A DNA stretch of 64,000 nucleotides, taken from contig JANVCC010000018.1 of NCBI GenBank assembly GCA_025345505.1, positions 6,433,741-6,497,740 of the forward strand, read 5' to 3'. The position numbers and the translations under genes are program-made. The stretch comes from Todiramphus chloris collaris (taxonomy: Eukaryota > Chordata > Aves > Coraciiformes > Alcedinidae). The first letter of the stretch is position 1. Every line of letters begins with the position of its first letter. The notes under the pieces are model-generated. The model saw only the letters and a list, made by a program, of their open reading frames with translations. It made no database searches and was not told the DNA's origin. Positions 25,700 through 38,600 of this stretch are shown here, in pieces.

Positions 25700-26050
25700 G
25701 TTTGGAACTACCAACACCCGCCCATTAGCACAATGGGTGCCGACCCCAGCTCTGGAAGCTTTGGATGATTTTTTTCCAAGCACGCGTGGTATCGACGCCT
25801 GCTGGACAGCATTAACGAGCTCGGGGAACGGCTTCTTAGCTCCTTGTGCTATTTTGGCAAGGAAAAGAAACACCTTTTTTTTTTTTTTTCATAATGCATT
25901 CACTTTTTCCAGACGCCGTTGAGTGCAGGAAAACCTCACGCTGTCGGGCGGGGGATTAACTGAAGGGCAGCAGCTGTAGCCATGTGATGGAAAAAGCCGG
26001 GGCCGCCGGCGCTCTAAGAAGAGAGTCATCATAATAATAACAAGCGACAT
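25700..26050. promoter_or_regulatory. CpG-rich intronic block, candidate regulatory element
   Basis: CpGs cluster at 25730-25830 and 25910-26020 within an otherwise CpG-poor intron. A GGGCCGCCGGCGC core lies near 26000. There is no recognised repeat and no domain in the 76-residue plus-strand frame. It may be an intronic enhancer or alternative promoter, but the evidence is base composition only. Confidence 0.35.
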
Positions 26051-26219
26051 CAAGAGGAGCAGCTTCTTGTAGCTTTTTGAATGTGCCTAGGCCTTACCTG
26101 AATACCTTGTAACTGTGCTGCTATAATTTATCACTTGCTACTCCTCTTGCTCTACCAGGCTCAGTGCTGAGACTGATTTTATTTAAACAAGGCACCTTAT
26201 GTCATAGTTTCAGTGTGAC

Positions 26220-26418
26220 CAAGAGGTTCAGAATGGTGAATCGCTGGCAAAGTTTGCCCAGAGAGGTCGTTGATGCTCCATCCCTGGAAACATTGAGCAT
26301 CAGGTTGGATGGGGCTCTGAGCAACCTGATCCATTTGAGGATGTCCTCACTTACTGTACAGGGGGATTGGACTAGATGACTTTAAAGGTCCCTTCCAACC
26401 CAGAACATTCTATGATTG
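26220..26418 (+). mobile_element. CR1 LINE, very short 3' end
   Basis: About 200 bp of CR1 tail: 'cagagaggtcgttgatgctc', 'caggttggatggggctctga', 'ggtcccttccaacccagaac', ending ATTCTATGATTG. It is antisense to KLHL29. Confidence 0.92.
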
Positions 26419-26913
26419 CAAAAGAGAGACATGCCAAAGCAGCTTCTCTGCGATGACTGTATAAGCACTGTCTCTCTGGCCACCCCAGTACAGCCAGACT
26501 GAAGGCTGCCCACAGCCACTCAGGGCAGAGCAAGTGGCCTGGGTTGGCTGCCACCCTGCTGCAACATCCCTGTGAAGCTGAACAAGAAACGTCATTTCCA
26601 AAAGAAGCCTAAACACTCAGGGTGCAAACCACCACGAAAGCAAATAAGCCTCAGTCTCATGAGCACTATCTTAAGTTGAAAGGAAGTGTGTTGGATGCTA
26701 TGGTGGCAACTTTGGCCTCTTGTCTTGCTCTTTATTCTGTAAAATGTTTGGTGAACTCAAGGTCATCACAAACTAACAGACACGGTTTTAATAATCTACA
26801 TGTCTTGGAGATTTCAGCCTCTGAAGCACACAGGGCTTTGGACACTGATAAATCCCAGTTAAGAATGACCATCACCTCCCACAGGGATGATGGTACGTTA
26901 ACAAACCCATGAG

Positions 26914-26996
26914 TAATAATCCACTGCTAATAATCCATGGTGCTGTAACAATCCATGGTGCTGTAATAATCCATGAGTAGTAATCCATGATGCTTT
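26914..26996. repeat. Imperfect ~18-bp tandem repeat (TAATAATCCATGGTGCTG)
   Basis: Four to five diverged copies of TAATAATCCATGGTGCTG follow one another. The best-matched are the middle two (around 26929-26964). The outer copies have lost bases. Confidence 0.8.
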
Positions 26997-27326
26997 AAAA
27001 GTGCATGGAGCAACACAGGATGCCAGGATGAAGTTTCACTGCACTCTGTGATTTTTTGGATCTAAAATTACTAGTTGTCCCTACCTAATAACTGCTTTCC
27101 TTTCTCCCCTACTTTGAACTCATCGTTTTTAGTCGATAACTAGCTGTATTAATGAGTGACAATTGCCTTCAATAACGATACAGATAATTACCAATCTGGT
27201 AGACCATACCAAGCACTCCTGCCAATCTGTTGTAAATATATCTCCCTTCACCTCCCAACTCGTTTGCTTTCCACAAAGGCGCTGCAATACCTGTAGCACA
27301 GAGCTTTCTGTTGCAAGAAGGGTTTA

Positions 27327-27740
<414 letters not shown>

Positions 27741-27829
27741 TCAGCTTTTAAAATACTGAGAAAAGCCCAGAGAAAGCTGGTTCTATTTTCTGTATGTGCT
27801 TCTCCAATCTCATTAGAGTCCAAGCTAAA

Positions 27830-28300
27830 GAAATTCGGGACGTGTTTGTCGAGATGTCTTCCACTAATTAGTTTATTTTAATGAGTACACAATGAGATTA
27901 TTCTTGCAAATCAGCGCAGTGCTATCCAATAGCAACCGCAGACAGGAGACTGTTAATATACTTCAGTTGTTCAGCTTCTGGAACACATCTCACCTGCAAC
28001 ATAACGCGACCCGATAGCTCTTTTTACTCGAGTTAACTGACCAGCGACACACATTTCGTGCCAGAATAAGCTGCTTCCATTTCGTTTTCATCACGCAAAC
28101 CAAACTACCGTGCTTGGCTGGGATGCTGCAGACGTTCCTGCTGGAATAAGATTTCACCATCGCATCCGTATTTGACATGAACCAAACAGAAGAGTATGGA
28201 TGAAAGGGCTAAATTAATTTATGGTCACCAGTAGCTGGTTTAATTAAGGCATTGACTATAAGGGATGTGCAGTTAATAATCTATGGATGAAGATTCATTT
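27830..28300. promoter_or_regulatory. Candidate conserved non-coding element near a KLHL29 exon
   Basis: Unique sequence with several homeodomain-type cores (ACTAATTAGTTTATTT near 27863, GGTTTAATTAAGG near 28237), a CCAAT core (CTATCCAATAG near 27921) and scattered CpGs, with no repeat signature. It begins about 300 bp upstream, in transcript sense, of the exon at 27350-27543. The regulatory role is inferred from composition and motifs. Confidence 0.3.
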
Positions 28301-28689
28301 TAGACACTGTCACAAGTACAGATGTCATTTTTTTGTAAAAGTTTTTTTTTTTTAAAGATAATGCGGCGGGGATCCAAATAGCTGCTCTAAAATGAGTCTT
28401 GGAGACAGTGGAAAATAATGTGAGTTTTAGGCTTCTCCATTTCCATGTAATAGCATATTCAGTCAAATAGGAGCTTCCTGCATAGTGATTATTCAGAATT
28501 GTTGACTGCAAGAACAGAAGCCCTCATCACCCATTCAGTGCTTTTGCTTTTAATATTAGTGATATGCAATATGCAAACACGAAATGAATCCGTGGCTGTG
28601 AACCCATCTGTAAAAACTGATTTAACAACAGGGGAATTCTCCCTTTGCAACATGTCCTTCAAATGCTCACTGCCCAAACCTGGGGAAGG

Positions 28690-30402
28690 GAATGAGAGAC
28701 CTGGCTACCTGGGATATGGAGAAGGCTGTGGCACTCAATGACTTTTTTGCCTCAGTCTTCACTGGTGGGTGCTCCAACCACACTGCCCAAAGCACAGAAG
28801 GCAAAGGCAGGGACTGGGAGAATGAAGAACCACCCATCGTAGGAGAAGATCAGGTCTGAGACCATCAAAAGAACCTGAAGGTGCACAAGTCCATGGGACC
28901 TGATGAGATGCATCTGTGAGTCCTGAGGGAACTGGTGGCTGAAGTGGCTAAGCCACTGTCCATCATATTTGAGAAGCCACGGCAGTCCGGTGAAGTTCCC
29001 ACTGACTGGAAAAGGGGAAACATAACCCCCATTTTTAAAAAGGGGGAAAAGGAGGACCCAGGGAACTACAGGCCAGTCAGTCTCACCTCTGTGCCTGGCA
29101 AGATCACGGGCTGGATTCTCCTGGAAACTATGCTAGAGCACATGGAAAACTTGAAGGTGACAGGTGACAGCTAACACGGCTTCATTAAGGGCAAATTGTG
29201 CCTGACTATACCAGTTATAGCACTGGTAGACAAGGGAAAAGCAACTGATGTCATCTACCTGGAGCAGTGCAAAGCATTTGACACTGTACCACACGAGATC
29301 TTTGTCTCTCAATTGGAGAGATGTGGATTTGATAAATGGAGCACTCAGTGGATAGTAATCGTATGGATGATCACACTCAAAGAGCTGCAGTCAATGGCTT
29401 GATGTCCAAGTGGAGAGCAGTGAGGATTAGTGTTCCTCAGGGGCTGGTATATGGACTGGTGCTGTTGAACATCTTGGCTGTTGACATGGACAGGGGGATC
29501 GAGTGAACCCTGAGAAAGTTTGTTGACAACACAACGCCGTGTAGTGTCATAGACACTCTGGAGGAAGGGGATGCCATCCAGAAGGACCTTGACAAGTGGG
29601 CCTGTGCAAACAATATGAAGTTCAAGAAAGCCATGTGCAAGGTTCTGCACATGGGCCAGGGCAACCCCAAGCACAAATACAGGCTGGAGATGAGTGGATT
29701 GAGAGCAGCCCTGTGGAGAAGGACTCGTGGGTATTGATGGATGAAAAGCTGGACATGAGCCAGCAATGTGCAGCTGCAGCCCAGAAAGCCAACTGCATCC
29801 TGGGCTGCGACAAAAGCAGTGTGGCCAGCAGGTCAAGGGAAGGGATTCTACCCCTCTACTCTCTGCTCTCATGAGACTCCACCTGGACTACTGTGTTCAG
29901 CTCTGGAGCCCCCAGCATAAGAAAGACGTGGACCTGATTTAGTGGGTCCAGAGGAGGGCCATGAAGATGATCAGGGGCTAAAGCACCTGCCTTATGAGGA
30001 CAGGCTGAAAGAGTTGTGGTTAATTAGCTTGGAGAAGAGAAGACTTTGGGGAGACCTTACAACAGCTTTACAGTAGTGAAAGGGGGCCTACAGGAAAGAT
30101 AAGGTTGAGGTCTTTATCAGGGAGTGCAGTGATAGGACAAGGAGCAATGGTTTTAAACTGAAAGTAGATTTAGATTAGATATTAGGAATAAGTTCTTCAC
30201 TATGAGCGTGGTGAGACAGTGGAACAGGGTGCCCAGAGAAGCTGTGGATGTTTCATCCCTGGATGTGTTCAAGGCCAGGTTGGATGGGGCTTTTCTGCAA
30301 CCTGGTCTAGTGGATGATGTTCCGGCCCCAGGCAGCGGGGCTGGAACTAGATGAACTTTAAGGTCCCTTCCAACCTACATCTTTCTATGATTCATTCGAT
30401 GA
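28690..30402 (+). mobile_element. CR1 LINE, 1.7 kb copy with reverse transcriptase remnant
   Basis: The plus strand carries the 3' two-fifths of a CR1 element. It starts in the endonuclease-RT linker (near 28690), passes the RT start (frame 28935-29174, with [19 protein letters not shown] and [10 protein letters not shown]), then the finger/palm region to 'cagtgcaaagcatttgacac' near 29266 (A-F-D of the first catalytic motif). It ends in the 3' UTR with 'ggtcccttccaacctacatc' and TCTATGATTC. Stops and frameshifts break ORF2, and the 5' part with the endonuclease is missing. It is antisense to KLHL29 and not active. Confidence 0.95.
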
Positions 30403-33400
30403 AAATAAAATGGGAGAAATTATATAAATGGTGGAAACAGCACAAAATAATGTGCTTAATAAAAATGCATTAATGAGTTTCCAAGTAATATAACTGAAAG
30501 TAATTAACACACTCATAAAACTAAGGCAAAAGCAAGAGGGAGACAACCTTTAACTAAAACAAAATTAGAAAAGTCGCTTCTAATGAGCATGGAGAACTGC
30601 CTTGTACAATGCTCTAAATTAGTTACTAAGAAATTAAATTCATCTACAACAAGTGATCAAAGCAGAGAAATCTAATGAGATTAAACAACATGGTGCTGGG
30701 AGCATTCAAGGTGACACACCTCTACCGGGCTGATTCTTAACGCTCGATACCAAACCAGAGCCTGCAAATGCATTTTGACTGCACCAGAGACTCCTCCAGG
30801 TAAGGCACCATAGGCTGCACCTCCTGCATTTGCCCACAGCACTGAGGGCAGCAGCACTTATGTCCATCTGAGCAGACAGGCAAAAAATCTTGTGCACTAT
30901 AAACAGTTTCATACATTGCTGTTGGGTTACACTTTGCTAACTCACCTATTGCCCTAATCTGGTCTTGGTAATTTAATTCTTGGTGTCTTATTAAAAGCTG
31001 ATTAAGAATTAGGTTATCATTGATAGGAACTGTGAAAAGCAATAGAGCTGAGAAGGACTGACCTAATGTTCCTTCCTAGTTCTTTATATCCTGAGATATA
31101 AATTATACCTCTCACCTGATACGTATTGTCTCATGCCATCCATTCTGACAGCACCAGGAGCATGTATGGCCAAAGTGGTCTGAGACGAGATGGTGAGTAG
31201 ACATGATGCTTTCCCTGGTGCTGGCAGAAGTACCTGTCAGACCACAGTTCCCAAGACAGAGACATTCCTGCTCATGATTGTCCTAACACATTTTTGGGAA
31301 TGAGGTGTTATGTCCTTCACATATGGTGAGGGCTGGGGGTGGCTGAAGACCATGTCTCTGCAGGAACACTGGAGAAAGGTTCAAATTAGAAAAACAATCA
31401 ACCTTTTCCTGGGTGAATTTCACTACTGTAACTTCAGGTCCCCTACACCCCTTTTTTCACCCACTTCCACTGCTCTCCATTTATGCTCTACAGTGACAGA
31501 ACTGATCTTTATTTCTCCAACCTTCCTTCATCTGCCACTGGGAAACCAAAGATGATAATTTTCACTTCATCTGCTGAAAGCTAATGGCTGCAAGTCTACT
31601 TGACATAGGTACAAGTGGGCATCTTAAAAAACCACTAATCTTCAAGATTATTTGGTTTAAAAATATCACTGAACTGCAAAGCAGACAGAATCCTTGGCCA
31701 CCTAACACAGGCATCTAACATGGGTTTTACATAGGCTGCTCAGTGAAGCAATCCTCTTAAGTAGGTGCCTAACTTACCCCTGGGGCTGAAGAAGAGAAGG
31801 TGGTGCCTTCAAACCTGATACCCGTCCATCGAGCCCCTCCATCCCCTGGGAATTTATTCCTCTGGGTCACCTCTTCCTTGCAAAACTCAGACCTGGTTTC
31901 TACTCTGTATTTTGCTTCAGCTCCCACCCACCGGAAAGTTCTGTTTGCTTCTTTTTTTTTCTTGTTGGATTATAAAGCTGTACACTAGCAAATCTCTCTC
32001 TTTCATGTATGGACTTGCAGAAAATAATAAAGTCACCTTTTCATCTTCTATGGGCTAAACTAAGTAGTCTAAGCTCCTTAAGTCTCTGGAAGGCAGGTTT
32101 CCATCATTTTGGTCTATCTCAAGACAGCTCTTAATGTGTTCACACAAGGATTTGCACCAGATTAACTAAATTGGTTTAAAAATGAGTAAAGTTAAGTCTT
32201 TGTAACCTTCCAGGACAAGAAGTAATGACACCTGCTTTACCTCTCTGCCCTAGGGCCTTTCCCTCTGTCGTGTCATCTCCAGTGTTGCCATCACTCCACT
32301 GCCACTAGCGCTGGTAGGGCTCCTTGGCTGATGTTAACACCAGCTCTGCTCAGGGGCCAGCAGGGAGGGAACTGATTTAAAGAATCATCTCTTTCTATTA
32401 GTCAAGCTTTGCATTTGATTCCCCTGTTTGAAGCCGTCGATGCAGACTTAATGGGAGCTGGCTTCAAGCCAAGCAAAGGTTTTTCTTCTCTCTCTGCTGC
32501 TGCTCCCTCCAGTCTCAGTGTGTCCATGCTTGTCCTTGGCTATGGGCCTGCCAAACCCATTCATTGAAACTTCGAGGACATCCTCCTTCACATGACTGAC
32601 TCCTGGTTTTGCAGCCCTTGCATGCTACGAACTCAGGTGTGGTTTTATACAGATGCCTTTGCACGTCTTCCCCTGCCCTCAGAGCAGTCCCTGCACCCTG
32701 TGGTCCACGGAGAGCTCTGAGCAGTGGGCTTTCCAAACAGGCAGGATGTGTGCGTCCCCTCCTGGCACTTCACGTGCACTGAGCACCATCGTCTCACCTG
32801 ACCCTTGTGCAGTCACTATCCTCTCTCTGGTTTATGGTTTATTTATGTACCCAGAATATGGCAAGTGATCTGAACTCGGCAGAGAATCCAGCCCAGGCTT
32901 GCAGAGAGCATGTGCAGAAACAACAGTGCTGGTTTCCACAAGTCTCTTCTTTCAAGACTTCATCTGTGGTCCAGATCTTCCTCTTGCTTCACTCATTCAT
33001 TAAATGCCTCCTTTCTTGCTCTCTCCCTACCACCTCAGTGTTAACAGCAGAAACCCCTTCATTTCAAGCTGTGTTGTTTGCTTCTCTGCCTTCTTGACTT
33101 TTTAATCTCTTCAGTACCTGAAAACAGATTTTCTTTCCCTCCTCAGTCTCTTAACTTCTCTCCTGCTAGATTAAGCAGCTATATAAGTACCTTCATTTGT
33201 TATAAATTATTATATTTTAATACCATTAATATATTAGCATACAAAATTATATAGTCTATAAAATTCCAAACTTGTTTATTCATAAGTATTATAAAATCCT
33301 TATGTCATGGTCAGACACTTACAGACACGCACCCTCCAGTTTCTTAGACATTATTGAATTCTGTTTACAGGAAAGCTGCTATTTAAAATAAAGCTGTAGT

Positions 33401-33549
33401 GTCATATTGATCTGCTCTTCAGATGATTCACATGTTGTTTAAAGTCACATTAATGGATTACTATTTCTTGCCTTTTTTATTTTCTTCTGACTGTTCTGAG
33501 GGGCTTAAGGAACTATCCTTGGACAAGCCTGTATATTTAATTTTCTTAA

Positions 33550-35645
33550 GATGTCACAGAATGGTAGATTTGTTTAGGTTAGAAAAGACTTTTAAGATCA
33601 TCAAGTCCAACTGTTAACCCAGCACTGGCAGGTCACCACTAAACCATGTCCCTCAGAACCTCATCTACGTATCTTTTGAATACCTCAATGGATGGTGACT
33701 CCACCACTTCCCAGGGCAGCCTGTTCCAATGCCTGACAACCCTTTTGGTGAAGGAATTTTTCCTAATGTCTAGTTTAAACCTCCCCTGGTGCAGCTTAAG
33801 GCCATTCCATCTTGTTCTACTGGTTGTTACTTGGGAGAACAAACTGACCCCTGTCTCTCTACCACTTCCTTTCAGGTACTTGTAGAGAGCAAGGTGGTCT
33901 TCCTTCAGCCTCCTTTTCTGCAGGCTAAACAACTGCTGGGGGTTGCTGTGACCCGAGAGCAGGACCTGTAACTTGGCCTTGTTGAACCACACGCCACTGG
34001 CTTTGACCCATTGATCCATCCTGCTCAGATCCCTCTGTACTGCCTCCCTGCCCTTGAGCAGATCAACACACCTGCCCAACCTGGTTGTCGTCTGCAAACA
34101 TACTGGGTACACTCAATCCCCTCATCCAGATCATTGATAGAGATATCAAAGAGAACAGACTCAAATACTGAGCTGTGGGGAACATCACTTATGACTGGTC
34201 ACCAGCTGGATTTAACACTTTTTGTTCCCCTGTCTCATCTCAAGCCATGATCAAGTCAGTCTTTCCAGAAGAATGTTGTGGGGAACAGTGTCAAAGTTAC
34301 TGAAGTCCAGTCAGACAACAGCCACAGCCCTCCCCTCATCCACGAAGCGGGTCACCTTGTCGTAGAAAGAGATCAGGCTCATCAAGCAGGACCTGCCTTT
34401 GGGAAACCTCTACTGATTGGGCCTGATCCCTTGGTTGTCCTGTATGTGCTGTGTGGTGGCACTCAAGATGATGTGCTCCATAACCTTCCCTTGCACTCAA
34501 CTCTGACAGGTCTGTAGTTCTCTGGATCCTCCTTCCACCCCTTCATGTAGATGGGTGTTGCATTTGCTAACCTCCAGTCAACTGGAACTTCCCCAGTTAT
34601 CCAGGACTGATGATAAATGATGGGAAGTGGCTTTATGAGCACTTCTGCCAGATCCCTCCGTACCCTTGGGTGGATTCCACCTGGCCCCATAGACTCGTGT
34701 TTCTAACCAGTGTAGTATGTCACTGATCATTTCCCTGTGGATTATGGGGGCTTCATTCTGCTCCCTGTCCCTGTCTTCCATCTCAGCAGACCAGGTACCT
34801 GGAGAACAACTGATCTTACTATTAAAGACTGAGGCAAAGGTGGCATTAGGTACCTCAGTCTTTTCCTTGTCCTTAGTCACTGAGTTTCCCACCACATCCA
34901 ATAAAGTGTGGAGATTCTCCTTAGTCCTGCTTTTGTTGCTGATGTATTTATAGAAACATTTTTAATGATCCTTTATGTCAACAGGCAGATTAAGTTCCCT
35001 CTCAAGGGACTCTGTCAACAAGGCTCCTAAACAGGCCAAAGTTTGCTCTCCAGAAGTCCAAGGTGTCAGTTCTACTAACCTCCCTTCTTACTTCTCCAAG
35101 AATAAAAAACTCTACCATTACATGATCACTATGCTCAAGATGACCTCCAACCTGCACATCACCCACAAGACCCTCTGAGTTTCTGAACAAGTCCCGCAGG
35201 GATCCTTCCCTAGCTGTCTCCCTCACCAGCTGCGTCAGGAAATTATCTTCCACACACTCCAGGAACCTCCTGGACTGTTCTGTTTCTGCTGTATTCTGTT
35301 TCCAGCAGATGTCTGCTAAGCTGAAGTCCCCCACGAGAACAAGTGGTAGCGATTGTGAGCCTTCTCCCAGCTGCCTACAGAATATATTGTCTGGTGGTTG
35401 GGTGGTCTGTAAGATAGACTCTCACCATGGCACCTGCTTTGTTGACCTTCCCCCTGCTTCTCACCCATAAACACTCAACCCTGTTGTCACCATCATTAAG
35501 ATCCAGACAATACAGGGCTACCCCACACCTCCTTGCTGTCTCTTCTGAAGAGACTGTAGCCATCCAGTGCAGCACTCCCGTTGGGTGAGTCACCTTTCTG
35601 GGCTAACGTGCCCTAATTCCTACATAACCATGTCTCAATAAAACA
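33550..35645 (-). mobile_element. CR1 LINE, 2.1 kb copy retaining endonuclease and partial RT
   Basis: This is the longest CR1 in the window. In minus-strand order it has the endonuclease (frame 35593-35375 with RRCGVALYCLDL and RVECLWVRSRGK; frame 35334-35002 with MGDFSLADICWKQN, QSRRFLECVEDNFLTQLV and SDHVMVEF), the linker, the start of RT (34690-34463, with GEVPVDWRLANATPIY and PENYRPV), and the C-terminal region (34112-33639, with RRLKEDHLALYKYLKGS and HWNRLPWEVVESPSIEVF). ORF2 is split by frameshifts. The 5' end is lost. It is in KLHL29 sense. Confidence 0.95.
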
Positions 35646-38600
35646 TGAGGTTCTGAAGCAACTTCTGAAACTTTTAAAGCTTATTCTTCACACTGAATTT
35701 TTTAGACTGCCTCCCAAGTACACACCGCCAACTAAAGTATCTCCCAATTTTAGACAGCCCTATTGTAAACGTGCTGTCAGGTCAAGGGGATTCATCTTCT
35801 TTGTCCTTCCGACAGATAATAACCACAAAGCACCCACATTTCCACACTTTTAGTCACATATATTGACTTGTCAGTATATGCAGTCTTCTGGGCTCTCAAA
35901 TTGCATATATTACAGGGCCCATCTGTTATCTAAAAACCTAGTTTGTGCATCCACTTCATTTCACCGCCTCCCAACTCAAGTCATATCTCAGCAGAAGACA
36001 GAAAGTGTAATACCCTCTCGCCTAACACCTAATGACTCCCTCCCTGTCACGCAGAAACTCGCCGGAGGGGCTTGATGGAGAACTGCAGCCGTGCTGTTAT
36101 TTCCCTAAACACTCATTCCAAAAGCATAACTCTCCCTGAACATATAGCCATGTACAGTCACAAAAATGGACTTATAACTCATCCCCTCTGGCACATGCAT
36201 ATTGTTTTAAGATGAGTAACGAATGACTGCAACTCGTCTGTTTGTGATAGTCCTGTAATATTATCCATCGAGCTGGAATTTTTACTGCCTTTTTACAGAC
36301 AAATGGGAGATAAAGGGTGAAAAAACCTCAGCCTTATTGAAGCTGATGGGAAAACACCCACTGATTTAAGTGGCAACAGAATTTCTGGTTGGGGCTGCAC
36401 CCTTCAGCATCAATGACACAACCAAAAGCATGGGGAGCTGATGCCACAAACCGTTAGGAGTCTACTTGCTTTCTAATGGTGTGACAGATGAGGTGTGGTC
36501 AGGTGGCAGCATACACAGCTAAGATGGTGTGACATTTGTTTCTAAAAACCAAAATGCAATAAAAACATTTTTGTTAAGATTTTAGCCATATAAGATGAAA
36601 TATTACAAGAATTCCAGGAAAAACAGGTGGAGGACAAGAAGAAAAATGGGAGAAAATGTTGTTTTCAAAGACCCACGGTGGTGAGACACCCTGTAGGCTC
36701 CATGCTTTGGGGCTTCTAAGTAATGAGGTCAGGGCAGGTCACTTTGTAGTGGAGATGTACCCTCCACCATGCCAGTGAATATGCATCAAAACCAGGCCAA
36801 AGCTGGACAGAAAGCAAAATGGGGTTGGGCAAGATAAGCTGCATGTGAACAAGGGAAGGTGGTAGGTGGCCCAGCAAGGGAAGGTGTCCAGTGCCTTGCC
36901 CCTCACACTGATGACACAGCCCAGGACCACATTGTGTGTCAGGCTTGGGTACATCCCTACACCTCCACCTGGGTGGATAACAGGGCTGTCATCTCAGGTG
37001 CCTTCTTTGAGGTGAAAAATTAACCAGAACCCAAGAGAGCATGACCCCAAAATTCAACACTGAGGGGACGATGTTAACCTCAGAGGTAAATGTAATTTTT
37101 GGTATCACCTGAGCATATGATCATCTCACCTTCTTATTTTAATATAGTGATTTTGTAAGACCTTCTGGAAAAACAGAGAGGTTTCCACCCTCCTGAGTGA
37201 TGACATCTCAGTGTCCCATCCAAAGCAACACAATATTTGAATGGCACTGTGCAACAAACACAGAAATATGGTGGGAGAAGGTTGCTTCCTTGTAGCTCTT
37301 GGTGGGGGGAAGAAAGAGAAGGCAGAGTCAAGAACTGGGCATTATCTGTGCATGGCAGCAGACAACTGAGCAATTAAAGTGACTTTACTTTGCATTTTAG
37401 TATGTGTGGTTTTTTAATGTTTCAACCCAAATTTGGAAAGCCTCATTGCTTGCAAAAGTGGGTACAGTAACTTAAATTCCTGAACACTCACAGAAATGAC
37501 CTGCCTGGGCCAAATGGAAAATGCTTTTCTCTGAGGCCTGACTTTACTCAGTGCAGCTCCAGGGGGTCAGCTTTTTCTCACCTGCATTTCTAACAGTGGA
37601 CCCTGAAATAACCTTTCCAAAACACACAGCTACAGCCACGCCGTGCTCTACTTCTGTCACCCCCCACTGTCATTTTAATACAAAGAATAGAAACTGAAAT
37701 GTCCCCAAACCTCTCTCATTTCTTGGCATAACCCTAAGGAGGCCATGTCGCACTTTTTCCATGGCTTTGTCTCACAAGTCACTTTATAGACAATAGCAGA
37801 TTAATTATAAGCACGGGTTTAGCAAATCCCCATGATGAGACATCCTTATTGTGGTTGAGACAGTGTGCACTGAAATGATAGGGAGGAAATCTCCTCCTTT
37901 CCCACATCCGAGTCTCTTGGTGGACTTGGTACAACTGCAAACCAGCAGAGCTGCTCTCACTGAGCCGTGCAGCGTACGCCAAGGCCCTGAGTGTGACTTT
38001 GCAGGCTGCAATATTGTCTGTGGCCAGGGCTTGGGTGACTGAGATGAGAAGGAAATAGAAGGTGACTTTGCTTGATTTGGGGTTCATTCAACTGACCAAC
38101 ATTTTGTATGCTTTGTTAAAGAGAGACCATGAGAATGAGAGCAGAGACAGAAATGAGACCCTGGGAAAAATAAGAAGAGATCATTTAATCAGCAACATCT
38201 ATCAAGACACCTATCTGCAATAGCATTATTTTGCAGTTCACCTTGATCTAGAGATGGAATGAAACGCCGCATCTCTTCCGTGTGCTCTCTCCTTTCCATA
38301 CTCACAAAAACATTTCTGCTAGTTAAAAATTTCCTGACTTAAATTACAGAAGAAATACCTTCTGAAATCAGAATTAAACCTGCATAAAAAGATGAGATTT
38401 CCTTCAAAGCAAGGCCCAAGGGCAGTGCCCGCCTTGAGCTCAGGGTCAAGATGGGAAGCAATGCTCACAGGTTGGATTCACTGCTATGATCTATCATTCC
38501 TTCTTTGCTCTCTGTGTTTCCCTGATTTGCTGAATCACCAAGGTCAGTTCTTCAGCCCTCCGAGCCTGGGACGGAAGGTTACCTGCAGACCCTGTCCCAC

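Noticed and set aside
29345-29872. 175-codon minus-strand frame
   Set aside because: It is antisense to the CR1 copy at 28690-30402, so it is a shadow of transposon sequence.
33639-34112. 157-codon minus-strand frame as a host gene
   Set aside because: The RRLKEDHLALYKYLKGS and HWNRLPWEVVESPS phrases are CR1 ORF2.
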